A stretch of 64,000 nt of DNA from Burkholderia aenigmatica (GCF_902499175.1 NZ_CABVQC010000002.1:124001-188000); one strand, 5' to 3'. Counted from the stretch's first letter, positions 36,554 through 46,499 are shown. Made by a program: numbers and translations. The notes: generated by a model not told the origin, from the sequence alone.

Positions 36554-37648
36554 TCAGCCCGCTCGCGCGAGCAGGCGGTTGCGTGCATGCAGCAACGCAT
36601 CCGCGGTCGCGTCCCAGCCGATGCACGGATCGGTCACCGAGCAGCCGTAGCGCAGCGCGCCGCCGAGCGGCTGCGCGCCCGTCTCGATGAAGCTTTCGAG
36701 CATCACGCCGCGAATCGCGTCGTCGCCCGCGCGCATCTGCTCGACGACGTCGTCGAGCACGGCGAGTTGCCGCATCGCCTGCTTGCCGCAGTTCGCATGC
36801 GAACAATCGATCAGCACGTTCGCCGGCAAGCGGCTGGCCCGCAACGCGTCTGTCGCGGCCGCGACCGACGCCGTGTCGTAGTTGGGTCCGTGGCGGCCGC
36901 CGCGCAGCACGAGATGCGCATGCGGATTACCGGCGCTGTGCAGCAGCGCGGGACGGCCAGCCCCGTCGATCCCGATGAACGTGTGCGGCCGCATGCTGGC
37001 CAGCATCGCGTGAGCCGCGACGTCGATCTGGCCGTCCGTCCCGTTCTTGAAACCGACCGGCATCGGCAAACCCGAAGCCATCTCGCGATGGATCTGCGAC
37101 TCGGTCGTGCGGGCGCCGACCGCCACCCAGCTCACCAGATCGCCCAGATAATGCGGCGTCATCACGTCGAGCGCTTCGGTCGCAGCCGGCAACCCGATCG
37201 CATTGATGTCGGCGAGCAGCTGCCGCGCGGTGCGCAGGCCGTCCTCGATGCGATGGCTGCCGTCGAGCCCCGGATCGTTGATCAGCCCTTTCCATCCGAC
37301 CGTCGTGCGCGGCTTCTCGAAGTAGACGCGCATGACGACGCAGAACGTGTCCCGCACCGCATGCGCGAGCGCGGCAAGCCGGCGTGCGTAGTCGAGCGCG
37401 GCGTCGGGATCGTGGATCGAGCACGGGCCGACGACGACGATCCGGCGCGCATCGCGCCGCTCGAGGATCGCCCGCAACTGCGCGCGCCCCGCGTCGACGG
37501 TCGCCCGCGCGGCAAACGAGGCCGGCACGTCGCGGCGCAGTGCGTCGGGTGACGGCAGCGGCGCGCCGACGCGCAGCCGCTCGTCATGACGCGGCTGCAC
37601 GAATGCGCCCGCCGCGCCCTGTTCGGTAGTGGCAGTGAAGTGTTTCAT
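36554..37648 (-). CDS. DAHP synthase (AroG type) inside the siderophore operon
   Basis: A 364-residue class I DAHP synthase condensing phosphoenolpyruvate and erythrose 4-phosphate, the entry step of the shikimate pathway. Motifs are VVGPCSIHDP (metal Cys), MRVYFEKPRTTVGWKGLINDP, GARTTESQIHRE, GFKNGTDG and DCSHANCGKQ. It is 27 bases from entA. Placement here suggests a dedicated copy that boosts chorismate for dihydroxybenzoate synthesis under iron starvation. Whether it is feedback-inhibited cannot be read reliably. Confidence 0.92.
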   Translation of the reverse strand: MKHFTATTEQGAAGAFVQPRHDERLRVGAPLPSPDALRRDVPASFAARATVDAGRAQLRAILERRDARRIVVVGPCSIHDPDAALDYARRLAALAHAVRDTFCVVMRVYFEKPRTTVGWKGLINDPGLDGSHRIEDGLRTARQLLADINAIGLPAATEALDVMTPHYLGDLVSWVAVGARTTESQIHREMASGLPMPVGFKNGTDGQIDVAAHAMLASMRPHTFIGIDGAGRPALLHSAGNPHAHLVLRGGRHGPNYDTASVAAATDALRASRLPANVLIDCSHANCGKQAMRQLAVLDDVVEQMRAGDDAIRGVMLESFIETGAQPLGGALRYGCSVTDPCIGWDATADALLHARNRLLARAG

Positions 37649-37676
37649 GACGAGGGCTCCGGAAACCGTTCGCGCG

Positions 37677-38471
37677 TCATGCGCCGAGCGTCGCGCCGCC
37701 GTCCACGCACAGCGTGTGCAGCGTCACGTGACGCGACGCGTCGGACAGCAGGAACAGCACGGCTTCGGCGATATCGTCGGGAATCGCGATGCGACCGAGC
37801 GGAATGCCGTTCCGGTAGGTGTCGAGCGCCCCCGCGATGACGCCCGCCGGGCCTTCCGGGCCATGCCAGAGCTGACGCTGCATCGGCGTGTCGGTCGATC
37901 CCGGCGCGACGATGTTGCAGCGAATGCCGTGTCCGGCCAGTTCGAGGCCGAGGCAACGGGTGAACTGATGGGCTGCCGCCTTCGATGCCGCGTACGCCGC
38001 CATCTGCGTGCGCGGCACGAGCGCCGCATTCGATCCGACGGTCACGATGGCGCCCGCCCGGCGCGCGACCATCAGCGGCGCGACCGCGCGCGACAGATGA
38101 AACACGCCGTCGGCATTGACCGCGAAGCAATGCGCCCAGTCGTCGTCCGTCAGCGACGCCGCGCTCGAGAGCCGCAGCACGCCGGCAACGTTGGCGAGCA
38201 TGCCGATCGGGCCGACAGATGATTCCACCCGTTCGACGGCGACCTGCACCGCACGCGCGTCGGCGACGTCGACCGAAAACGCGTGCACGCGCCCTGGCGC
38301 CGGCGGGTGGTCGGCGATCGTGCGCGCCAGCGCGTCGCCATCCATGTCGAAGGCGGCCACGTCCACGCCGTGTGTGGCAAGCGCGCGCACGACCGCGGCG
38401 CCGATGCCGCGCGCCGCACCGGTCACGACGGCGATACCTGCCGGGAAAGTCAGGTTCGGATTGCTGTTCAT
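37677..38471 (-). CDS. entA: 2,3-dihydro-2,3-dihydroxybenzoate dehydrogenase
   Basis: A 264-residue short-chain dehydrogenase: NAD motif VTGAARGIG, NAG-equivalent NVAGVL, catalytic Ser in VTVGSNAA, and YxxxK as YAASKAA. The enzyme oxidises 2,3-dihydro-2,3-dihydroxybenzoate to 2,3-dihydroxybenzoate (DHB). EntA identity follows from its place among entC/entE/entB homologues. ATG overlaps the NRPS stop (ATGA), so the two are coupled. Confidence 0.9.
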   Translation of the reverse strand: MNSNPNLTFPAGIAVVTGAARGIGAAVVRALATHGVDVAAFDMDGDALARTIADHPPAPGRVHAFSVDVADARAVQVAVERVESSVGPIGMLANVAGVLRLSSAASLTDDDWAHCFAVNADGVFHLSRAVAPLMVARRAGAIVTVGSNAALVPRTQMAAYAASKAAAHQFTRCLGLELAGHGIRCNIVAPGSTDTPMQRQLWHGPEGPAGVIAGALDTYRNGIPLGRIAIPDDIAEAVLFLLSDASRHVTLHTLCVDGGATLGA

Positions 38472-41400
38472 CGATTCGAATTCCGTGATTGAAGATCCGG
38501 GCCCGCCGTTGCGGCGAGCCGTTCGGTGAGGATGGCGCCGATCGCCGCCATCGATTCGGGGTCCGACATGCCGTCGTGCGAGCAGTCGAGCGCATGGCAG
38601 GTCAGCGTCCCCGAAGGCCGATGCGCATGCCAGCGCTCGGGCGTCGGCATGCCCTGCCGCTTGCGGGTCGCATTGAAAAGCAGCAGTTCGCCGTCGTAGC
38701 GCGGCGTCGATGCCGCGCGAAACAGGCGCATCTGCCGCAGCGTCGCCGCGACGAACGCATCGAGGCCGGCACCGCCGAGCGCCGCAAACGGGCTGTTCGC
38801 GCGCAGCAGGCGTTGTCGCAGCACGGTGTCGGACAGGTCGGCCGTATCGAAATCGCCGTTGACGGTCAGCAGGATCCGCAGCGCGTCGCCGCAAGCCGGC
38901 ATCGGCTGCGCCGTCCATGCCGACGACGGATAGCTGTCCATCAGCGCGAGCGTACCGACCTCGTCGCCGTCGCACGCCAGCGCCGCCGCGACGCCATACG
39001 CCAGCGCGCCGCCGAGCGACCAGCCCAGCAGGTGATACGGCCCGTCGGGCTGCAATGCCCGTACGCGCCGCACATAGGTTTGCACCAGTGCGTCGAAATC
39101 GGCTGCATCGCGCGTGTCGTCGACCGAAAGCTGCAACCCGTCGATCGTCGCGTCGGGCAGATAGGCGGCCAGCCGCAGGTAACTCCACGCGAGGCCATCG
39201 GCCGGATGGATGCAGATGAGCCGCGGCGCGGCACCCGAGCCCGACTGGATCGCCAGGTGCGGCGCAAATGCGTTGCGCTCGGTGCGCGGCCGGTACGCCA
39301 GCGGCGTACGCAATGCGGCTGTCAGCATCGCGATCGTCGGATGCCGGAACAGCATCGAGACAGGCACGTCGCGCCCGAGTTCCGCCGCGAGCCTCGCGCT
39401 CGCCTGCATCGCCTGCAGCGACTTGCCGCCGATGTCGAAGAAATTGCTGCCCGGCGTCAGCGCGACATCGCCGAGCACGTTCCGCCACACGGCCATCACC
39501 TGCCGCTCGAGCGCACCGGCGCGCGGATCGTCGGCCGCCTCGTCACGCCGCGCATCGGCACGCTGCAGCGCGTTGCGATCGATCTTGCCGTTCGCGTTGC
39601 GCGGCAGCCGTTCGAGCACGTGCCAGCGGTCCGGAATCGCGGCCGCCGGCAACCGCTGCGCCAGTTGCATGCGCAACGCGGCAGGCTCGGCCGACCCGGC
39701 GACGAACGCCGCGAGCGTCACCGTGCCGGCACCGCTGCGGGAGGCAACGACCGCCGCCTCGCGCACGTCCGGTTCGCGCAGCAGCGCGTCCTCGATCTCG
39801 CGCGGGTCGATGCGCACGCCGCTGATCTTCACTTCGTGATCGATCCGGCCGTCGAAATACAGCCGGCCGTCGCGCAGCGTCGCGAGATCGCCGGTGCGGT
39901 ACGCGCGCTGCCCGCCGCGCGGCAACGTGACGAAGCGTTCAGCTGTCAGCGCGGGATTGCCCGCATACGCGAGCGCCAGCCCGTCGCCGCACAGCACCAG
40001 TTCGCCAGTGCACCCCGCGGCGACCGGGTACGCGCGCCCGTCGACGATGCACGCGTCGACGCCCGCGCGCGGCGTGCCGATCGGCACCGGTTCGCCCTCC
40101 TGCCAGACTGCCTGCGGGCCGCCGACGCATGCCGCGGTCGCGATGATCGTCGCCTCGGTCGGTCCGTAGGTATTGAGCAGCACCCGGTCCGGCAGGTGCG
40201 CGCGCCAGCGCCGGATCCGCTCCGGCAACGCGGCCTCGCCGCCGATGATCGTCAGGCGCACACGGTCGAGGCGCTGCGCATGGCGTGCGTCGAGCGCATG
40301 CGCGAGCACGTGCCAGTAGGCGGTCGGCAGGTCGAGCACGGTGATGCCGCGCCGCTCGACTTCCGCCGTGAACGTTTCGACCGAATCGAGCATCGCATCG
40401 TCCCGCAGCACGAGCGTCGCGCCATGGCACAGCGTGGCGAAGACTTCCTCGAAGCTCGCGTCGAAATGCAGCGGTGCGAACTGCAGCACGCGATCGCCCG
40501 GCCCGATGCAATACAGGTCGCGCGTGCTCGCGACGAACTGGCCGAGCGCGCCGCGTCCGGTCAGCACGCCGTTCGGGCGGCCGGTCGATCCCGACGTGTA
40601 CAGCAGATACGCGGGCAGCGAATCCGGCACCGGTGCGTCGCCGGCCGGCGCATGCCGCGTCGCCGGCGCGCACGCCGCGTCGAGATCGAACACCGGGCAC
40701 GCGCCCGCACATGCACGGTGTGCGCCGCGCGTGATGACGATCGCCGGCGACGCGTCCGCGAGCATCGCAGCCGTGCGTTGCGGCGGCCCGTCCGGGTCGA
40801 GCGGCACGATAACGGCGCCCAGCTTCAGCACGGCCAGCATTGCAGCGATCACGTCCGGCGCACGCGGCGCCGCGATCGCGACGCGCGTCTGCTGCGTCAC
40901 GCCACGCCGGGCGAGCGCGTCCGCCAGCGCCGCGGTGTCGGCGAGCAACGTGCGATAGTCGACACGACGCTCCCCGGCTTCGATCGCCGTGTGCGCAGGC
41001 GCGTCGCGTGCCACGCGTTCGATCAGCGCGATCACGTCGTCGTGCGGCCCGGGGAGCGGCGCGCCACGCACGATCGACGGCGGCGGCATGTCGTCGAGCA
41101 GGCGCGCGACCGGTTCGTCGGCCGCGCACGCAGCGAACGTGTCGAGCCAGTCCACGAAGCTTTGCACGTACGCCGCCAGCGTGTCGGCGTCGTACGCATT
41201 CGGATTGGCCTCGAGCGTCAGATGCCACGCGCCGCCGCGCACGGCGAGCGTCACGTTCAGGTCCTTCACCGGCCCACCGCTTACCGCGCGCGTATCGCTC
41301 GCCAGCCCGCGAAACGCGACCTGCCGCTCGAACGGCATCACGTTGACGGCCTGGTTGAACAGGAACACGTTGCGCTCGAGCAGGCCCAGATCGCCGCGAA

Positions 41401-42397
41401 TCCAGCCGTACCGGTAATACAGGTGCGGCCGGATCGCGCGCAGCTGATCCGAACAGGCACGCGCGAGATCGCGCGGCGAATGGCCTGCGTCGACATGCAC
41501 GCGAAACGGCACGATATTCATCGCCATGCATGGCACGCCGAGCGCCGGCGTGCCGAGCCGGTTCATCACCGGCAACCCGAGCGTCAGGTCGCGCTGCCCG
41601 CCCTGTCTTGCCAGCCAGATCCCGGTCGCGCACAGCAACCACGCGTTCCAGTCGACGCCCGCGTGCGCCGCGGCATCCCTGAGCCGCGCCAGCCGGGCGC
41701 CATCGATCACGCGCGTGGCCCGCGACGCATCAGGCGCCACGTCCTGCTTCGGCGCGAGCTCGAGCGGCGCGGGCAGGTCGCGCAGGTATCCGCGCCAGAA
41801 CACGCGATCGGCTTCGAAGCCGCCGTTCGCGCGATAACTCGCTTCGGCTTCGACCACGCGATCCACACGCCAGTCGGGCAACGTCGGCACGGGCGCCTTG
41901 CCGACACGCGCGTTGTAGCGTGCCGCGACGGCTTGCTGCAGGAGCCCGTAGCCGAAGCCGTCCAGCACGATGTGATGAACCTGCAGGTACCACCAGTGCC
42001 GCGTCGGCGAGAGCCGCAACAGCGCCGTGCGATACAGCGGATCGGACGTGACATCGCAGCACACCGACAGCGAGGCCTTCATCCAGTCCCGCGCCGCCTG
42101 CCCGGGATCCGCCTGCATCGACAGGTCCACGAGCGGCAGCCGCGTGGCCGGCGCGCGGCGATACTGCCAGAGCGTATCGTCGGCCCACGCGAAACGCATG
42201 TGCAGCGCGTCGGCATGATCGAGCACCGCCTCGACGCTTCCGGTAAGCGCATCGACGTCGAGCGCGCCGTCAAGTTCGATGGTTTCGGCTGTCAGGTAGC
42301 CCGGATCGTCGGGATCGACCTGTTGCGCGACCCAGATTCCGTATTGCGCGGATGTCGCGCGTATCGGCCGTTCCATCGGTCGTTCTTCGAGTTGCAT
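38468..42397 (-). CDS. EntF-like NRPS, C-A-T-TE, predicted diamino acid (lysine-like) selectivity
   Basis: A 1309-residue four-domain synthetase, close to EntF length. Condensation domain ~10-430 (HHIVLDG at 141-147), adenylation ~460-960 (LLYTSGSTGRPNGV, YGPTEAT, NGKIDR), thiolation ~985-1050 (FFDIGGKSLQAM), thioesterase ~1075-1300 (GWSLGGALA, CSHDGM). Aligning by eye to GrsA I read the pocket as D-A-E-D-I-G-T-I-I-K. The acidic E239 and D278 fit a lysine or ornithine side chain, and it is unlike the serine code of EntF. The A3 core has Asn where Lys is usual (PNG for PKG). The enzyme would join DHB from EntB to lysine. ATG 42397 and ATG 42376 are both possible starts. Confidence 0.9.
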   Translation of the reverse strand: MQLEERPMERPIRATSAQYGIWVAQQVDPDDPGYLTAETIELDGALDVDALTGSVEAVLDHADALHMRFAWADDTLWQYRRAPATRLPLVDLSMQADPGQAARDWMKASLSVCCDVTSDPLYRTALLRLSPTRHWWYLQVHHIVLDGFGYGLLQQAVAARYNARVGKAPVPTLPDWRVDRVVEAEASYRANGGFEADRVFWRGYLRDLPAPLELAPKQDVAPDASRATRVIDGARLARLRDAAAHAGVDWNAWLLCATGIWLARQGGQRDLTLGLPVMNRLGTPALGVPCMAMNIVPFRVHVDAGHSPRDLARACSDQLRAIRPHLYYRYGWIRGDLGLLERNVFLFNQAVNVMPFERQVAFRGLASDTRAVSGGPVKDLNVTLAVRGGAWHLTLEANPNAYDADTLAAYVQSFVDWLDTFAACAADEPVARLLDDMPPPSIVRGAPLPGPHDDVIALIERVARDAPAHTAIEAGERRVDYRTLLADTAALADALARRGVTQQTRVAIAAPRAPDVIAAMLAVLKLGAVIVPLDPDGPPQRTAAMLADASPAIVITRGAHRACAGACPVFDLDAACAPATRHAPAGDAPVPDSLPAYLLYTSGSTGRPNGVLTGRGALGQFVASTRDLYCIGPGDRVLQFAPLHFDASFEEVFATLCHGATLVLRDDAMLDSVETFTAEVERRGITVLDLPTAYWHVLAHALDARHAQRLDRVRLTIIGGEAALPERIRRWRAHLPDRVLLNTYGPTEATIIATAACVGGPQAVWQEGEPVPIGTPRAGVDACIVDGRAYPVAAGCTGELVLCGDGLALAYAGNPALTAERFVTLPRGGQRAYRTGDLATLRDGRLYFDGRIDHEVKISGVRIDPREIEDALLREPDVREAAVVASRSGAGTVTLAAFVAGSAEPAALRMQLAQRLPAAAIPDRWHVLERLPRNANGKIDRNALQRADARRDEAADDPRAGALERQVMAVWRNVLGDVALTPGSNFFDIGGKSLQAMQASARLAAELGRDVPVSMLFRHPTIAMLTAALRTPLAYRPRTERNAFAPHLAIQSGSGAAPRLICIHPADGLAWSYLRLAAYLPDATIDGLQLSVDDTRDAADFDALVQTYVRRVRALQPDGPYHLLGWSLGGALAYGVAAALACDGDEVGTLALMDSYPSSAWTAQPMPACGDALRILLTVNGDFDTADLSDTVLRQRLLRANSPFAALGGAGLDAFVAATLRQMRLFRAASTPRYDGELLLFNATRKRQGMPTPERWHAHRPSGTLTCHALDCSHDGMSDPESMAAIGAILTERLAATAGPDLQSRNSNR

Positions 42398-42442
42398 GAA
42401 TGGAGATATCGCGAATAAGCGTTGAACCGGAAATGCACGTCG

Positions 42443-42766
42443 TCAGTCGGCCTGCTGCCACGCAATCACGAGTTCGCGATTGCGGGACATCAGCACCAGG
42501 TGCTCGTCCATCACGTACTGGATCTGCGCGAGCTTGTCGGCCGTATCGGCTTCGCAGCGCATCCGCAACCGATCGTCGGTCCGCTGCATCCGGCAGGTGC
42601 CGTACGGGAAGTCGACGGTCGCACGGTGCGCGTCGAACACGACGGGCACCTTGATCGCGTAGTGCTTGCACAGCTTGAACAGCACGCGATCGGCCTGTGC
42701 CAGCGTGACTTCCGCCGTGCTGGCGAACGGCGCCGGACGGATGCCGGGCATGTCGTGCCCGGTCAT
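42443..42766 (-). CDS. DUF2218 protein embedded in the siderophore operon
   Basis: A 107-residue small soluble protein resembling DUF2218: ADRVLFKLCKHYAIKVPV, then the PYGTCRM segment and the C-terminal VMDEHLVLMSRNRELVIAW. Its ATG overlaps the entB stop (ATGA), and it lies 45 bases before the NRPS gene, so it is an integral part of the operon. DUF2218 has no assigned function. An MbtH-like cofactor would be expected near this position for an EntF-type synthetase, but I see no MbtH sequence. Whether this protein serves the synthetase is speculative. Confidence 0.8.
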   Translation of the reverse strand: MTGHDMPGIRPAPFASTAEVTLAQADRVLFKLCKHYAIKVPVVFDAHRATVDFPYGTCRMQRTDDRLRMRCEADTADKLAQIQYVMDEHLVLMSRNRELVIAWQQAD

Positions 42767-43638
42767 GCAGGCACCTGCGCGGTGCGTTGCAGCAGGCGCG
42801 TCCACGCTTCCAGCGTCGGCTGTTCGGCGAGTTGCACGAACGTGACGTCGTGCCCGTCGGCCCGCCACTGCTCGACGAACGTCATCATGCGAATCGAATC
42901 GACGCCGCAATCGACGAGGTTGGCGTCCGCGCTCAGCGTCGCGGCCGGAATGCGCAGGCTTTCGGCGACCCGCCGCGCGACGTCGTCGAGGGTCGGCGTC
43001 GCGAGATCGTCGTGGGTAGCACTGACGAGCGTGTCGACCGACACGACGCTGCCGCAGCGTCCCGCGACATACTCGAGCGCCATCCGGTGCTCGCGCTCCG
43101 AGAAATCCGCGAGCGCATCGCCGACGAAAAACGGCTTGATGTCGCGCATGAAGGCGTCGCACGCAGTCATCAGGCAGCCGATGTGCGCGTAGATCCCGCA
43201 GATCACAAGCTGGTCGCGCCCCTGTGCGCGCAGCCGGGTATCGAGATCCGAGCGCCGGAATGCGCTGTAGCGCCATTTGTCGAGCACCGTGTCGCCGGGC
43301 ACCGGTGCGACGATCTCGCTGATCGCCGCGCGCGCCGGCTGCGCGGTCAGTCCCGGGCCCCACATGTCGGTCAGGAGCGCGCGATCCGCCGGCGCCTGGG
43401 TCGCCGGCTGCGCGGTGTAATAAGCGGGCATCCCCGCCGCATGCGCGAAATCGATCAGGCGCCGCACGCCGGCCAGCAACGACGGCACCGGCGCCGCACC
43501 GCGATCGTAGAAGTCGAGGAAATAGTCCTGCATGTCGTGCACGAGCAGCGCCGCGCGGCGCGGCTCGAATTGCCAGGTCACGCGGTTGGCCGGCAGGTCT
43601 GCCGGCATCGGATAGGAAGCGATTTTCGGAATGGCCAT
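42763..43638 (-). CDS. entB: Isochorismatase with C-terminal aryl carrier domain
   Basis: A 291-residue EntB-type bifunctional protein. Residues ~30-205 are the isochorismatase (LVHDMQDYF with the catalytic Asp; ICGIYAHIGCLMTA), hydrolysing isochorismate to 2,3-dihydro-DHB and pyruvate. Residues ~215-290 are the aryl carrier domain with phosphopantetheine Ser in DCGVDSIRMM, which is loaded with DHB by EntE. The ATG at 43638 is preferred because it gives the EntB-like start MAIPKIASYPMP. It overlaps the DUF2218 gene by four bases. Confidence 0.93.
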   Translation of the reverse strand: MAIPKIASYPMPADLPANRVTWQFEPRRAALLVHDMQDYFLDFYDRGAAPVPSLLAGVRRLIDFAHAAGMPAYYTAQPATQAPADRALLTDMWGPGLTAQPARAAISEIVAPVPGDTVLDKWRYSAFRRSDLDTRLRAQGRDQLVICGIYAHIGCLMTACDAFMRDIKPFFVGDALADFSEREHRMALEYVAGRCGSVVSVDTLVSATHDDLATPTLDDVARRVAESLRIPAATLSADANLVDCGVDSIRMMTFVEQWRADGHDVTFVQLAEQPTLEAWTRLLQRTAQVPA

Positions 43639-43701
43639 GTTGGAATGCGTCGTGAAGCGTCGTAACAATGAATGGATCGGGAATTGCCTCGGTACCGGAC
43701 G

Positions 43702-45318
43702 TCAGGCAGGCAGGTCGGCCAGGCAATCGGCGATGCGTTGCCGCAGCGCCCGCTTGTCGATCTTGCCCACCGGGGTCTTCGGGAACGCATCGACGAACTC
43801 GATCCGGTCCGGCACCTTGTAGGTCGCGACGCCCTGCTCGCGCACGAACCGCACGAGATCCGCCGCGCTCGGTGCCGTCGCACCGCGAATCACGTACGCG
43901 CAACTGCGCTCGCCGAGATACGGATCCGGCATCGGCACGAGTGCCGCGTCGGCAACCCCCGGATGCGCCAGCAGCAGGTGCTCGATCTCCTCCGCGGGAA
44001 TCTTTTCGCCGCCCCGATTGATCTGGTCCTTCGCGCGCCCCTCGACGACGAGATAGCCGCCGTCGGTGATCCGCACGCGATCGCCGGTGCGATAGAAGCC
44101 GTCCGCGGTGAACGCACGCGCGTTGTGCGCCGGCGCGTCGTAGTAGCCACGGATCGTGTACGGGCCACGCGTCAGCAGGTGACCGACCTCGCCCGGTACG
44201 ACCGGACGATCGTCGTCGTCGACCACGAGAATCTCGTCGTCCGGCGAGATCGGCCGCCCCTGGGTGGCGATCACGACGTCGCGCGGATCGCCCAGCCGCG
44301 TGTAGTTGACGAGCCCTTCCGCCATCCCGAACACCTGCTGGAGCTGCGCGCCGAAGCCGTCCGCCGCGCGCGCGGCCAGTGCCGGATCGAACCGCGCCCC
44401 GCCGACCTGCACGAGTTCGAGACTCGCCGGCGCGCCGCCGCGCCGCGCAGCGGCCGTCAGCCACACGAGCACGAGCGGCGGCACGAGCGCAACCACAGTC
44501 ACGCGTTCACGTTCGATTACGTCGAATGCAACGTCGGGGCTGGCGCTGTCGCACAGCACGACCGTGCCGCCCGCGTCGAAGACGCCGAATGAGCCCGGCG
44601 AACTGAGCGCGTAGTTGTGCGCGGCCGGCAGCGCGGCGAGATAGACGGTGCGTTCGCTCAGCCCGCAGATGCGCGCGCTCTCCCGCACGCTGTACAGATA
44701 ATCGTCGTGCGTGCGCGGGATCAGCTTCGGCGTGCCCGTGCTGCCGCCCGACAACTGCAGGAACGCCACCTCGTGCGCGAGCGGCCCGGGCGGCAATGCG
44801 GCGTCCGGCGCATCGGGCAGATCGAGTCCGGCGTTGCCCGGTGTCGTGAACAACACGTGCTTCAGCGTCGGCGCGTCGGCCTGCACGTCGCGCGCGAGCG
44901 ACCGGTAGTCGAAACCATCGTGAGATTGCGCCGCGATGTACGCGACCGCGCCCGTGTGCTGGCAGAAGAAACCGATCTCGCGACGCCGGTGCGCGGGCAA
45001 TGCAAAGACCGGCAACGCACCGATGCGGAACAGCGCGAACGTCGTCGCGAAGAAGGCCGCGCAGTTCGGCAATTGCAACACCACGCGATCGCCTGGCGCG
45101 ATGCCCGCCGCGCTCAGTGCGCGCGCAATGCGTTGCGCCTCTCGCGCAAGGGTCCGGTACGACCAGCGCAGGTCGCCCTGCACGAGCGCCGTCCGGTCGC
45201 CGAATTGCGCGACGCGCGCATCGAACCACCGGGCGAACGACTCGCCGCGCCAATAGCCCTTTTTCCGGTACGTGTCGGCCAGCGCGGCCGGCCACGGCGT
45301 GCCATGCGCGATCGTCAT
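43702..45318 (-). CDS. entE: 2,3-dihydroxybenzoate-AMP ligase
   Basis: A 538-residue adenylate-forming enzyme activating DHB and loading it on the EntB carrier. Motifs are [19 protein letters not shown] (P-loop), the aryl-acid pocket [59 protein letters not shown] and the C-terminal Lys in PVGKIDKR. These features are specific to DhbE/EntE rather than generic acyl-CoA ligases. It is overlapped at its start by entC (ATGA) and followed after 63 bases by entB. Confidence 0.94.
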   Translation of the reverse strand: MTIAHGTPWPAALADTYRKKGYWRGESFARWFDARVAQFGDRTALVQGDLRWSYRTLAREAQRIARALSAAGIAPGDRVVLQLPNCAAFFATTFALFRIGALPVFALPAHRRREIGFFCQHTGAVAYIAAQSHDGFDYRSLARDVQADAPTLKHVLFTTPGNAGLDLPDAPDAALPPGPLAHEVAFLQLSGGSTGTPKLIPRTHDDYLYSVRESARICGLSERTVYLAALPAAHNYALSSPGSFGVFDAGGTVVLCDSASPDVAFDVIERERVTVVALVPPLVLVWLTAAARRGGAPASLELVQVGGARFDPALAARAADGFGAQLQQVFGMAEGLVNYTRLGDPRDVVIATQGRPISPDDEILVVDDDDRPVVPGEVGHLLTRGPYTIRGYYDAPAHNARAFTADGFYRTGDRVRITDGGYLVVEGRAKDQINRGGEKIPAEEIEHLLLAHPGVADAALVPMPDPYLGERSCAYVIRGATAPSAADLVRFVREQGVATYKVPDRIEFVDAFPKTPVGKIDKRALRQRIADCLADLPA

Positions 45319-46499
45319 GCCGCCTCCCGGGTGCCGCCCGATGCGGCGTCGTGGCGAATCCCCAGCGCATCCAGCATCGTCCTGAACTTGGCCGCCGTTT
45401 CGGCCCGCTCGCCGTCGGGCGTCGACTCGGCGACGACACCCGCTCCGGCATAGAGCCGCAGCGTGCGATCGAACGCCTGTGCGCAACGGATCGTCACGAT
45501 CCATTCGCCATCGCCGCGCGCATCGACCCAGCCGAGCATCCCCGCGTAGAACCCGCGGTCGAACGGCTCGGCCGCGCGAATGCACGCGCGGGCCGCATCA
45601 CGCGGCGCACCGCAGACCGCCGGCGTCGGATGCAGCGCAAGCGCGAGCGTCAACGCGTCGGCTTCCGTTTCGCCACGCACTTCGGTGGACAGATGCCACA
45701 TCGTTTCGGTGTGCATCAGCGACGGGCGCGCCGGCACGTCGAGATGCCGGCAGTACGGCGCGAGGCTGTCGCGCACCGCCTCGACGACGACCCGGTGCTC
45801 GTCGAGATCCTTGGCCGAATCCAGCAGCGCCTCCGCGCGACGGCGGTCCTCGACGGGGTCGCGGCTGCGCGGCGCGGAGCCGGCCAGCGGATTCGCGCGC
45901 ACGATGCCGCCGAAGCGGTTCACGAGCAGCTCCGGGCTCGCGCCGAGCAGCGTGTGCCCCTCGCCGAGATCGACCGAAAACGTATAGCCGTGCGGGTTGC
46001 GGGCCGCGAGACGCGCGACGAGCGGCGCGACCTCGACCGGCTGCTCGCCGTCGACTTCCAGCGTGCGCGCCAGCACGACCTTGTCGAGCTCGCCCGCGCG
46101 AATGCGCGCGACCGCGTGTGCCACCGCATCGGCATAGGCATCGGCCGCCGGCACCTCGCGCGTCGCATAGCGCAGTCCGGACGGTTCCGGCGCCCGCGGC
46201 ACGCCGCGCGGTGCCGCACGCAGCATCGTGTGCGCCACCCGCAGCGCGGCCGGCGCATCGGCGTCGAACGGCACGGCGCCGACCACCGCTGCGCCCGCAT
46301 GCCCTTGCGCCTGCGCACGGCGCAGCGCCTCCGTCACGCGCGCGGCCAGCGGCGTATCCGCATGCGGAATCGCTTCCGCCGGATCGGCCGCGAGCAGCGT
46401 ATGGACCGGCGTGGCGAGGAACAGCGGCGCATCGGCGCGATACAGATCCCAAATGTTTTGGGGTGCTAATAGATCGGCAGGACGGGATATTGCATTCAT
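45315..46499 (-). CDS. entC: Isochorismate synthase
   Basis: A ~394-residue chorismate-binding enzyme converting chorismate to isochorismate, the first committed step to DHB. Typical segments are [69 protein letters not shown] and the terminal [21 protein letters not shown] ribosome site lies 10 bases before ATG 46499 and only one base before ATG 46508, so the shorter form is taken. It follows the receptor gene by 52 bases and overlaps entE. Confidence 0.93.
   Translation of the reverse strand: MNAISRPADLLAPQNIWDLYRADAPLFLATPVHTLLAADPAEAIPHADTPLAARVTEALRRAQAQGHAGAAVVGAVPFDADAPAALRVAHTMLRAAPRGVPRAPEPSGLRYATREVPAADAYADAVAHAVARIRAGELDKVVLARTLEVDGEQPVEVAPLVARLAARNPHGYTFSVDLGEGHTLLGASPELLVNRFGGIVRANPLAGSAPRSRDPVEDRRRAEALLDSAKDLDEHRVVVEAVRDSLAPYCRHLDVPARPSLMHTETMWHLSTEVRGETEADALTLALALHPTPAVCGAPRDAARACIRAAEPFDRGFYAGMLGWVDARGDGEWIVTIRCAQAFDRTLRLYAGAGVVAESTPDGERAETAAKFRTMLDALGIRHDAASGGTREAA

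Noticed and set aside
38468..42397. Enterobactin synthetase EntF
   Set aside because: Domain order and length fit, but the specificity pocket has E239/D278 rather than the serine-type residues, so a serine trilactone product is unlikely.
38489..42418. 1309-codon plus-strand frame mirroring the NRPS gene
   Set aside because: It is a compositional shadow. The minus strand has all NRPS core motifs in order.
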